Below, piece by piece: positions 1 to 7,720 of a stretch of DNA of 64,000 nucleotides. This DNA is from an uncultured Oscillospiraceae bacterium (GTDB lineage Bacteria > Bacillota > Clostridia > Oscillospirales > Oscillospiraceae). Numbering within the stretch: position 1 is the stretch's first letter; the number at the start of each line of letters is the position of its first letter. The stretch spans positions 1 to 64,000 of the forward strand of contig CANRFA010000008.1 of NCBI GenBank assembly GCA_947629775.1, written 5' to 3'. Below the pieces are notes generated by a model. The model made no database searches. It saw only the letters and a list, made by a program, of their open reading frames with translations, and was not told where the DNA came from. Position numbers and translations under genes: made by a program.

Positions 1-128
1 AAATTTTGATGGTTTCTGTCCAAATCGATACACTTTTCGAGAAAGTCATCACCTGTATGCAAGAAACCCGTATTTCGGAAAGGGCGCAGGAGAGACGGGG
101 CAGGACAACCCAGGGGCTCCGAGGACAG

Positions 129-169
129 AAAAAGGGGCGGCATATCGCCCGTGAGGGGATATGCCGCCC
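129..169 (-). terminator. Rho-independent terminator of the msmK-like gene
   Basis: A 12-bp perfect stem (135-146 with 158-169) is followed, on the minus strand, by a T-run (complement of 129-133). It lies about 85 bases past the stop codon of the ABC ATPase. The rest of bases 1-254 shows no credible gene. Confidence 0.85.
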
Positions 170-254
170 GGAACCAGGGAGAGAAATACGAGAGGAAACT
201 GCCCGACCATACGGTCCGCGGGGGAGGCGGGCCGGAAGGTGCGGAGGGGGAAAC

Positions 255-1409
255 TCAGAACTTCGCGGCGACCGGAGCGTTGGCCCTGGCAGAGGCATCG
301 TCGAACCAGACCAGATTGTTGCCGGTGGCCTTGTCGAACAGCTGCAGCAGGTCCGCGGGGAAGCTGAAGTTCAGAGTTTTGGCGGTGCCGTTGAGCAGGG
401 CGGGATCCATGCCCACGGTGGAGGCGATCACAACCACTTCATCGCCCTGGCAGTCCGTGTGGATATGGAGGGAAGAGCCCATCATTTCGGTGACCTCGAT
501 GCGGCCGGTGAGGCCGTTCTCGCCCAGCACCACGTGATCCGGACGGATGCCGGCCACGATGTCACAGGGCTTCTGGCCCCTGGACTTGAGAGCCTTCTGG
601 TGGGTTTCGGACAGCTCAAAGTCCTTGCCCTTGATGTTGGCGAAGTACCTGCCGCCCTTCAGCACCAGCTTGGCATCGTTGAAGAAATTCATCTGGGGTG
701 TGCCGATAAAGCCGGCCACGAAAAGGTTCACGGGTTTGTTGAAGAGCTCCTGGGGTGTTCCGATCTGGTTCACATAGCCGTCCTTCATGATCACGATGCG
801 ATCGCCGAGGGTCATGGCCTCGGTCTGGTCGTGGGTGACGTACATGAAGGTGGTGTGGATGCGCTGGCGCAGCTTGATGATCTCGGCGCGCATCTGGTTG
901 CGGAGCTTGGCGTCCAGGTTGGAGAGCGGCTCGTCCATGAGGAGCACCTTGGGCTCGCGGACGATGGCGCGCCCGATGGCCACACGCTGACGCTGGCCGC
1001 CGGACAGAGCCTTGGGCTTGCGGTCCAGGTACTGGGTGATACCCAGGATCTCCGCGGCCTCGTTGACCTTCTTATCGATTTCGTCCTTGGGTACCTTCTT
1101 CAGTTTCAGGGAGAAGCCGATGTTGTCCCGGACGGTCATGTGGGGATAGAGGGCGTAGCTCTGGAAGACCATGGCGATATCCCGGTCCTTGGGGGCCACG
1201 TCGTTGCAGCGCTTATCGCCGATGAACAGGTCGCCCTCGGAGATGTCCTCCAGGCCGGCCACCATACGCAGGGTGGTGGACTTGCCGCAGCCGGAGGGGC
1301 CGACCAGCACGATGAACTCCTGGTCCTTGATCTCCAGGTTGACGTCGTGGACGGCGGTCACCTTGTTGTCATAAATCTTCTTGAGTCCCTTGATCGTTAC
1401 GCTTGCCAT
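255..1409 (-). CDS. msmK: Sugar ABC transporter ATPase, MsmK/UgpC type
   Basis: Cytoplasmic ATPase (384 aa) that powers carbohydrate ABC importers. It shows Walker A GPSGCGKST, the Q-loop, signature LSGGQRQR, Walker B LLMDEPLSNLDA, the switch histidine in YVTHDQTEAM, and a C-terminal regulatory (TOBE-like) half. Length is normal for the CUT1 family. The reading frame continues upstream, but the protein matches the family only from MASVTIKGL, so I start at 1409. No ATPase accompanies the permeases at 9.5-11.3 kb, so this subunit probably serves that importer and may serve others, as MsmK does in other Firmicutes. The ribosome site is odd: GGAGG lies 22 nt upstream, partly in a hairpin loop. 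Confidence 0.93.
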   Translation of the reverse strand: MASVTIKGLKKIYDNKVTAVHDVNLEIKDQEFIVLVGPSGCGKSTTLRMVAGLEDISEGDLFIGDKRCNDVAPKDRDIAMVFQSYALYPHMTVRDNIGFSLKLKKVPKDEIDKKVNEAAEILGITQYLDRKPKALSGGQRQRVAIGRAIVREPKVLLMDEPLSNLDAKLRNQMRAEIIKLRQRIHTTFMYVTHDQTEAMTLGDRIVIMKDGYVNQIGTPQELFNKPVNLFVAGFIGTPQMNFFNDAKLVLKGGRYFANIKGKDFELSETHQKALKSRGQKPCDIVAGIRPDHVVLGENGLTGRIEVTEMMGSSLHIHTDCQGDEVVVIASTVGMDPALLNGTAKTLNFSFPADLLQLFDKATGNNLVWFDDASARANAPVAAKF

Positions 1410-1773
1410 AGCTCTGGCTCTGACCCGGGGACCTCCGTCCCCGTGCCTCGCAGCCGGCCATCGGCCGGTCTGCCTTGCGACAGGTCTCCACACTGCCGCA
1501 CCGCGAGCCCTGCGGATATCTGCTGACCTCCTTCGGAATGTGCGCCGCCCCATGAAGTGGAGTGGGACAGGCGCCATGGAACTGGGTATATGATCAGGGG
1601 GAACCCCCCGAATCAACGGATGGAACCGGCCGGTCTGCTCCGGCCCGGAACGCCGGAAGGCGTGGGAGAGAAGCGCCTGGGGTGTGTCCTGCCTGAGACA
1701 GGCGATGAGGGAATCAGATACCGGGGAGAGGACTGTTCCTCAAGGCGGGAGAGCATCTCCCGAAGAAATGGCG
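1410..1773. other. Gap between yesL and msmK, no gene seen
   Basis: These 364 bases separate two minus-strand genes. A short hairpin (1427-1442, GGGGAC/GTCCCC) puts GGAG in its loop just ahead of msmK. A strong AAGGAGG (complement of 1527-1533) has no start codon at usable distance. I found no convincing promoter or terminator. msmK may have its own transcript or a leader here. Confidence 0.5.
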
Positions 1774-2463
1774 TCAGTACTCCTCTTCCAGGTCATCCGG
1801 ATCTTCTTCGTCCTCCTCAGGCTCCTCCGGCTGGTCGCCGCCGGGAATCAGCTTGCGGAAGATCCCGTCCAGCAGCAGGGAGTTGAAGTAGGCGACGAAG
1901 GAGAACCCCCCGACCAGCCAGAAGAGCATGCCCCACCGGAGCGTGGTTTCCGTGTAGAGGGTAAGGGCCACGGCGGCGAAGGGCAGCATGAACAGGGTGA
2001 GGGTCTTGGGGAAGTTGCGAAGCGCCAGGGCTGCTGCGTTCTTCAGAGTGCCCCGCACCGTGTTGTCAAAGCGGGCCAGAATGGCGAAGACATAGAGCAG
2101 GATCATCACCAGCGCGACGCAGGCTACCACGCTCAGCACCTTGACCGCGGTGTGGAAGGCCCCCGTCCCGCTCCAGACGGAGCGGATGTCGTACTGGAGG
2201 ATCAGGGCAAAGCCCAGCAGCAGAAGCCAGATGGCCGTGGCCTGTCGGAAGTTGGTGCGGAAGGAACGGAAGTAGTCCCGGGTGATGGGGCCCTCCTGTC
2301 CGTGAATCATCCGCAACGCCACGTAGTGCAGGGCGGTGGCGGAGGCCCCGATGGTGATCACGGGGACGGATGTGACCAGAAAGAGAAGGTTCAGAATGAT
2401 GAGATCGGCCACTTTCGTGAGAAACTGCATCAGCGGACTGTCAAAGTTGAACAAACCACGCAT
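1774..2463 (-). CDS. yesL: YesL family (DUF624) membrane protein
   Basis: Integral membrane protein of 229 aa with about five hydrophobic segments and the YesL hallmark near the N-terminus (MRGLFNFDSP, then a transmembrane stretch with NLLFLVTSVPVITIG). The C-terminal tail is very acidic (PEEPEEDEEDPDDLEEEY). I chose the ATG at 2463 because this is where family similarity begins; the upstream in-frame residues look like noise. YesL members usually sit beside YesM/YesN and carbohydrate ABC genes, as here, divergent from the kinase gene. The molecular role is not established; accessory function in sugar uptake is inferred from context. Confidence 0.88.
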   Translation of the reverse strand: MRGLFNFDSPLMQFLTKVADLIILNLLFLVTSVPVITIGASATALHYVALRMIHGQEGPITRDYFRSFRTNFRQATAIWLLLLGFALILQYDIRSVWSGTGAFHTAVKVLSVVACVALVMILLYVFAILARFDNTVRGTLKNAAALALRNFPKTLTLFMLPFAAVALTLYTETTLRWGMLFWLVGGFSFVAYFNSLLLDGIFRKLIPGGDQPEEPEEDEEDPDDLEEEY

Positions 2464-2505
2464 CTCAGATACCCGCTTTCTTTGACAAAATCCACAATAA
2501 ACCGA

Positions 2506-2534
2506 TTGACATTGCCTGGAAAGTGATTTATCAT
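2506..2534 (+). promoter_or_regulatory. Promoter of the two-component operon
   Basis: TTGACA (2506-2511), a 17-bp spacer and TATCAT (2529-2534) give a near-consensus sigma-A promoter about 100 nt upstream of the kinase start. It overlaps the putative divergent yesL promoter, so one bound regulator could affect both. Confidence 0.65.
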
Positions 2535-2538
2535 ATTC

Positions 2539-2567
2539 ATGATACTGACCGGTTCCGGGCCCGACAA
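2539..2567 (-). promoter_or_regulatory. Putative yesL promoter
   Basis: Minus-strand hexamers TTGTCG (complement of 2562-2567) and TATCAT (complement of 2539-2544) are separated by 17 bp. This would start yesL with a leader of roughly 70 nt. Its -10 lies next to that of the opposing kinase promoter. Confidence 0.45.
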
Positions 2568-2637
2568 GGGACAAATTCAAGGAGATATCCGGACAAATTG
2601 CAGAATCGGGTCAGAGCCGGAGAAGGAGGGAGGCCCC

Positions 2638-4413
2638 ATGAAGGGAACGCAGCCCCGACGCCGCGGGGCAAGGCGGCTGGAACGGCTGTTCAACGACATC
2701 AGCGTGCGCAAGAAACTGAGATACCTGTACTACTTCTGCATTCTGGTGCCCATCGTGCTGACGGACGCGGTGATCCTGATGAGTCTCATCCGGGCGGAGG
2801 GCGCGGAGCGCAGGCGGGAGATGGCGGATGTGGCCAGCGCCGTTCAGTACTCGCTGAGCAACTTCGTGGAAGGTCCGTCGGTGATCGCCAAGACGATCTA
2901 CCTGGACAGTTCGCTTCAGGATTTCCTGGAGCGGGAGTATGCCAGCCCGGAGGAGTACTACACCAGCTACCAGCACATCCGCAACGTTTCTGTGCTGAAG
3001 GGGATCAGCGGGATCGACAATACCGTGATTACCGTCTACACGGACAACGAAACCCTGGTCAATGGCGGCGGGTTTCTCAAGGTATCCGAGGTGGAGCGGG
3101 AGGACTGGTATCGGCGCTGGTTGAAGAGCCCCCATGATACTCAGTTCCTCATTTTCGGGATGGAGGACGACACCCGGCGGCTGTGCCTGCTGCGCAACCT
3201 GAACCGCCACTCGGACGACAAGGACCACATGTTTGTGATGATTGAAATGAACTACAGGTCTCTGGTCCGGAACATCACGAGCATGAAGTATCCCTATCCG
3301 GTCCATATCTGCTGGGGGGACTGGACCGTGATCTGCAGCGATGGTCCCAACAACGTGCAGGAACTGTTCACGGTCTTTGATCGCCAGGACGAAGTGGGGC
3401 TGGAGGAGACCTTTGATCTCTATGGGGAGACCATCAGCGTGCGGGTGCTGCAGGGGACCAACAACGTGGTGGCGGCTCTGCGGGACAATGCCGGCCTTTT
3501 CCTGCTGCTGATTGTCTTCAACATCATCACGCCCCAGTTTCTGATGAACCTGCTGGAGCGGTCCATCACAGGCCGGCTGTTCCGCCTGGGCGATGTCTTC
3601 AATCAGGTGGACAGCGGGGAACTGGTTCCCATTGAAGGAGAGACGGGCAGGGACGAGATCGGGGCGCTCATGAACCACTATAACCGTATGGCGGTGCGCA
3701 TGAACGATCTCATCGATCAGGTGTACCGCAACCGCCTGCGGGAGCAGGAGATGGATATTGCCCGCCAGAATGCGGAACTGCTGGCCCTGCAGAGCCAGAT
3801 TAACCCCCACTTCCTCTTCAATGCCCTGGAGAGTATCCGCATGCACAGCATTCTGAAGAGCGAACTGGAGACGGCGGATATGGTGGAGAAGCTGGCCATC
3901 ATGGAGCGGCAGAATGTGGACTGGTCCAGCGATACCAACACGGTGCGCCGGGAGTTGGAGTTTGTGGAGGCGTACTTGGGTCTGCAGAAGTACCGCTTCG
4001 GGGAACGGCTCAACTACCGGGTGGAGGCGGAGAAGGAGTGCGAGGGAATTCTGGTGCCCAAGCTGACCGTCACCACCTTCGTGGAAAATGCCTGCGTCCA
4101 CGGCATCGAGAGCAAGACCAGTCCTGGCTGGATCTTCGTGCGGGTCGGGCTGGAGGACGGGTTCCTGTGTGTGGAGGTGGAGGATACCGGCGGAGGTATG
4201 GAGGAAGATGAGGCGCGTACGCTGGAGGAGCGGATGCGGGGCGCCAGCATTGACATGCTCAAGGGAAAGGGCAGGGTTGGCGTGGTGAACGCCTGCCTGC
4301 GCATCCGGATGATGACCGATGATACTGCGGAGTTCTCGGTGGAAAGCGAGAAGGGTATTGGCACTCTGTTTGCCATACGCATCCCCCTGGAAAAAACGGA
4401 AAGGACTGAGTGA
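2638..4413 (+). CDS. yesM: Sensor histidine kinase, YesM type
   Basis: Membrane sensor kinase, 591 aa. A first transmembrane helix lies near residues 27-49 and a second near 284-305, bracketing a roughly 230-residue extracellular sensor region. A HAMP-like linker follows, then the His_kinase signature QINPHFLFN with the phospho-accepting His at residue 391, then a GHKL ATPase domain (FVENACVHGIE N-box, VEDTGGGM G-box). The ATG at 2638 has AAGGAGGG 8 nt upstream. It overlaps the response regulator by 4 nt, so the two are co-translated. From context the ligand is probably an oligosaccharide, possibly sensed with the binding protein at 7.7 kb; the ligand is inferred. Confidence 0.93.
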   Translation: MKGTQPRRRGARRLERLFNDISVRKKLRYLYYFCILVPIVLTDAVILMSLIRAEGAERRREMADVASAVQYSLSNFVEGPSVIAKTIYLDSSLQDFLEREYASPEEYYTSYQHIRNVSVLKGISGIDNTVITVYTDNETLVNGGGFLKVSEVEREDWYRRWLKSPHDTQFLIFGMEDDTRRLCLLRNLNRHSDDKDHMFVMIEMNYRSLVRNITSMKYPYPVHICWGDWTVICSDGPNNVQELFTVFDRQDEVGLEETFDLYGETISVRVLQGTNNVVAALRDNAGLFLLLIVFNIITPQFLMNLLERSITGRLFRLGDVFNQVDSGELVPIEGETGRDEIGALMNHYNRMAVRMNDLIDQVYRNRLREQEMDIARQNAELLALQSQINPHFLFNALESIRMHSILKSELETADMVEKLAIMERQNVDWSSDTNTVRRELEFVEAYLGLQKYRFGERLNYRVEAEKECEGILVPKLTVTTFVENACVHGIESKTSPGWIFVRVGLEDGFLCVEVEDTGGGMEEDEARTLEERMRGASIDMLKGKGRVGVVNACLRIRMMTDDTAEFSVESEKGIGTLFAIRIPLEKTERTE

Positions 4414-5993
4414 TCGTGAGAAAAGTGCTTCTTGTTGACGACGAGGTCTTCATTGCCCAGGGACTGGAGGTCCTCATCGACTGGCGGGCGGAGGGATACG
4501 AAATCGCCGCCGTCTGCCGCAACGGCCGGGAGGCCCTGGACTGGCTCCGGGGCCACCATGTGGATCTGGTGATCGCGGACGTGATGATGCCGGAGATGAC
4601 AGGGCTGGAGCTGCTGGAGACGGTAAAGCGGGAAAAGGTCTCCGAAGCCAGCTTTGTGATCCTCAGCGGATACGGCGAGTTCGCATTTGCGCAGCAGGCC
4701 CTTCGCTACGGGTGCATGGATTACCTGCTCAAGCCGATCGAGAGGGACGATCTTCTGGCTATTCTCCGCCGGTCCAGCTATGCCTCGCAGACCGCGCAGA
4801 TGGAGCAGAAGTATGAGGAGGCCTATCTGGCCCGCAACCTCGTCGCGCTGCTGCACGGAAGCCGGCAGGCGGACATGGACTACATCCGCTCCCATATGCG
4901 TCTGTCTTCCGGGGTCCGCTACCTGGAGATCGATGTTCTGCTGGAGCGTGACAGCGACGAGGAGGAAGACGCGGACGAGCTGGCCGGTCTGCGGACCCGG
5001 ATCCGTCAGAGCTGCCGGCAACTGCTGCAGGGGGATGGGGACCACTGTGTGGTGGAACTCTCCACGGAGCAGCTGACCTGTTCGGTGGGATTTGTCTGCT
5101 GTGATTACATGGCGCAGGAGAGAGGACTGACGGAGGTCCTCTTTGTACAGCAGCTGCACCGCCATCTGGCGGTATCCGCCCAGAGGGAGCTGCGGATCAT
5201 CGCCGGAGAGAAAGTGGAGGATCTGGAGCAGATAGACCGCTCTTACCGGTCCGCAAAGGATCTGAAGACCCTGCTGGCCTTCCGGGGGCAGAAGTCCGTG
5301 TACTGGTACGAGCAGGAGTTGGAGGAGCGGGAGAAAGGCAGCATGCTGCTGCGCCAGCAGCTGGATCGGCTGGTGGAAGCGGTGGAGCAGGGGGAACACG
5401 GGGCCATTGAACGCTGCGTGGACGAACTCTTTGCCTGGATGCGGGAGCGGAACATGAAGAGCCGGGACGTGAACCTGAACTTCCACTACCTTCTTTTCCG
5501 GCTGATCGATCTGGCCTGCAGTCTGGACGGGGACGCCGACCAGGAGGAGATCCTTCAGCTCATCAGCGCCAGCACTGTGGAACAGGGCTTCCACCGGGGC
5601 AGCCGACGCCACCTGACCCGGTTCGCCTGCGACTACGCGGACTACCTGGCTCAGCTGCGCCACAGCGAACCCTCCGGTATCCTCCGGGATATCGAGCGGG
5701 AGATCCGGGAGAACTACGCGGAAAACCTGACTCTGCAGGATCTGGGCAGGAAGTACTTCATCAACAGCTCCTACCTGGGGCAGATCTTCCGTAAGGCCAG
5801 CGGGCAGTCCTTCAAGGCGGCCCTCACCCTCCAGCGCATCAACGAGGCCAGCCGTCTGCTGCGGCAGACGGACCGGAAGATCGGAGACATCGCGGAGGCG
5901 GTGGGCTACCGGGACGTGGACTACTTCATCTCCAGGTTCATCGAGCTGAAGGGCTGTACGCCCTCCCGCTATCGGAAAAACGGAAAACAGTAA
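4410..5993 (+). CDS. yesN: Response regulator, YesN/AraC type
   Basis: DNA-binding response regulator of 527 aa. The N-terminal receiver domain has the acidic pair DDE and phospho-acceptor Asp57 in IADVMMPEM. A long middle region follows, then an AraC/XylS helix-turn-helix pair over the last 90 or so residues (NSSYLGQIFRKASGQSF, KIGDIAEAVGYRDVDYF). The start is GTG at 4410, overlapping the kinase stop by 4 nt; a second GTG follows 6 nt later. As the partner of the upstream kinase it most likely activates the downstream esterase, transporter and xylosidase genes. Such genes usually form one regulon, but no binding sites were identified here. Confidence 0.92.
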   Translation: MIVRKVLLVDDEVFIAQGLEVLIDWRAEGYEIAAVCRNGREALDWLRGHHVDLVIADVMMPEMTGLELLETVKREKVSEASFVILSGYGEFAFAQQALRYGCMDYLLKPIERDDLLAILRRSSYASQTAQMEQKYEEAYLARNLVALLHGSRQADMDYIRSHMRLSSGVRYLEIDVLLERDSDEEEDADELAGLRTRIRQSCRQLLQGDGDHCVVELSTEQLTCSVGFVCCDYMAQERGLTEVLFVQQLHRHLAVSAQRELRIIAGEKVEDLEQIDRSYRSAKDLKTLLAFRGQKSVYWYEQELEEREKGSMLLRQQLDRLVEAVEQGEHGAIERCVDELFAWMRERNMKSRDVNLNFHYLLFRLIDLACSLDGDADQEEILQLISASTVEQGFHRGSRRHLTRFACDYADYLAQLRHSEPSGILRDIEREIRENYAENLTLQDLGRKYFINSSYLGQIFRKASGQSFKAALTLQRINEASRLLRQTDRKIGDIAEAVGYRDVDYFISRFIELKGCTPSRYRKNGKQ

Positions 5994-6008
5994 AAGAGGT
6001 TGAAAGGC

Positions 6009-7511
6009 ATGCTGAAAGCGGCAAAGGTATATCAGTCCGGCATGGTGCTTCAGAGAGGAAAGCCCCTGGTGTTCCGGGGAACCTGCAGGCCGGGGGAATG
6101 GGTGGAAGTGACCCTTGGTACAGCGTCTGCCCGGGCAGAGGCAGACGCGGAGGGAAACTGGCGGGTGGCGCTGCCACCCCATGAAGCCGATACGGGCCTG
6201 ACCGTCGTTCTGGCCACGGAGGAGGAACGCGTGGAACTGACAGACGTGGCTGTGGGAGAGGTATGGATCGCCGCAGGCCAGTCCAACATGGAGTTCTGGC
6301 TGCGCTACGAGAAGCACCGGGCGGAGGAGCAGGAGGAACTGCCTCTTCTGCGCTTTTACGACGTGCCAAAGCTCTCCTATCCGGGTCAGGAGAGGGACTT
6401 TGACTATTCCCGGGTGGGCTGCTGGCGCAGGGCCGAAGGCAAGGAACGGGATTACTTCTCCGCTGTGGGGTATTATTTCCAGAAGGAGATCGCAGGGGAG
6501 CTGGACGTTCCTGTGGGAATTCTCGGCTGCAACTGGGGCGGAACCCCCTGCTGCGCCTGGATGAACCGGGCAACGGTGGAACGGGTGGGCCCCCGCTGGA
6601 TCGAAGCGGAGCGGGAATCCTTCCGGGGAATCGACCCGGAGGACTACCGGCGGAAGATGGCCTGCAGGCCGGACAACGCCACCGGAGATCCCTTCCACAA
6701 CCCCTTCAACGAGTTCATGCTCCCGGGTACGCCTTCGCCGGAGAAGGTGCGATCCTTCTGCGCGGCTCATGCGGTGGTGTCTGAGCTGGCCTCTCTGCCC
6801 CTGCCACAGAATGTGCCGGGCGCTCTCTGGGAGCGAATGGTGAAGACCATCGCACCTTTCCCCGTGCGGGGCGTCCTCTGGTATCAGGGGGAATCTGACG
6901 ATATCGGGGACCGGACGGGACTCTACGCCCGAATGCTGGCGGGTCTGGTCGCAGACTGGCGGGGTTTATGGGGCGAACAGTTGCCCTTCCTCGTTGTGCA
7001 GCTGCCGGGCTGGGAAAGCTGGATGGAGTATCGGAATACCGGTTTTTGGGATGTACGGGCCTGCCAGCAGGCGGCCTGTGAGGCGGATCCGGACCTGTAC
7101 CTGTGCTCCATCGCCGATGTGGGAGAACGGGAAGACATCCACCCCAAGGACAAGCGGACGGTGGGGGAGCGTCTGGCGCTGCTGGCCCTGGGACACGTCT
7201 ACGGCAGGGACATTCTCTGCGATCCACCCTCCCTGGAGGGAGCGGTTCGGCGGGGGAATCTCATTCGCCTGACCTTCCGCAATGCCGGTTCCGGACTATC
7301 CATTCAGGGAAACGCTCTGGAGGCGCTGACGGCAACCGCCCCGGATGGGCCGCTGGTGCCGGCGGTGCGGGTGGATGGAACTGCCCTGGAGCTCACGCTG
7401 CCCCGGGAGGCGGGTTCCGTACGGGTGGATTTTGCCCGGACCGCCTGGTACCGGGTGAACCTGTACAACAGCGCCGGATTGCCGGCCCTTCCCTTCTCGG
7501 TGACGCTCTGA
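6009..7511 (+). CDS. SASA-family carbohydrate acetylesterase
   Basis: A 500-aa esterase of the SASA (sialate O-acetylesterase, DUF303) family. The SGNH-like block I nucleophile is Ser92 in AAGQSNMEF, and a C-terminal DIHPKDKRTVGERLA segment supplies the Asp-x-x-His catalytic pair. No signal peptide is visible, so it should act in the cytoplasm. In this locus the natural reading is removal of acetyl groups from imported acetylated xylo-oligosaccharides; sialic acid as substrate is less likely because no sialate genes are near. I prefer the ATG at 6009 (AGAGG about 9 nt upstream) over the TTG at 6000. It follows the regulator by 15 nt and ends at a strong terminator. Confidence 0.85.
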   Translation: MLKAAKVYQSGMVLQRGKPLVFRGTCRPGEWVEVTLGTASARAEADAEGNWRVALPPHEADTGLTVVLATEEERVELTDVAVGEVWIAAGQSNMEFWLRYEKHRAEEQEELPLLRFYDVPKLSYPGQERDFDYSRVGCWRRAEGKERDYFSAVGYYFQKEIAGELDVPVGILGCNWGGTPCCAWMNRATVERVGPRWIEAERESFRGIDPEDYRRKMACRPDNATGDPFHNPFNEFMLPGTPSPEKVRSFCAAHAVVSELASLPLPQNVPGALWERMVKTIAPFPVRGVLWYQGESDDIGDRTGLYARMLAGLVADWRGLWGEQLPFLVVQLPGWESWMEYRNTGFWDVRACQQAACEADPDLYLCSIADVGEREDIHPKDKRTVGERLALLALGHVYGRDILCDPPSLEGAVRRGNLIRLTFRNAGSGLSIQGNALEALTATAPDGPLVPAVRVDGTALELTLPREAGSVRVDFARTAWYRVNLYNSAGLPALPFSVTL

Positions 7512-7518
7512 ATGGCTT

Positions 7519-7563
7519 CTGCGGCCCCGTTTCCCTCCGGAAGCGGGGCCGCAGCCGTATTTC
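7519..7563 (+). terminator. Terminator after the esterase gene
   Basis: An 11-bp perfect GC-rich stem (7519-7529 with 7544-7554) is followed by a short T-rich tail. It separates the regulator-esterase unit from the transporter unit. Confidence 0.75.
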
Positions 7564-7636
7564 CCGGGCTCTTCCCGCCTGGAGTCAGTCCCCTGCGGAT
7601 TCAGAATTGTTCGGGAAAACTGATAGAATTTGCCGG

Positions 7637-7666
7637 TTGTTGCATGGATTCCATGGAGGATATAAT
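7637..7666 (+). promoter_or_regulatory. Promoter of the binding-protein gene with palindrome in the spacer
   Basis: TTGTTG (7637-7642), an 18-bp spacer and consensus TATAAT (7661-7666) lie 55 nt before the lipoprotein start. The spacer contains a perfect 13-bp palindrome, CATGGA-T-TCCATG (7643-7655), a plausible operator. Confidence 0.6.
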
Positions 7667-7720
7667 CGGAGCAGCTTTCCCCTGAAGGTGGGGAACCAGA
7701 CAAACAGAGGAGGAAGAAAC

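Noticed and set aside
4014..6770. 918-codon minus-strand frame opposite the kinase, regulator and esterase
   Set aside because: Antisense shadow of clearly recognisable plus-strand genes; low-complexity His/Leu/Gln/Val composition.
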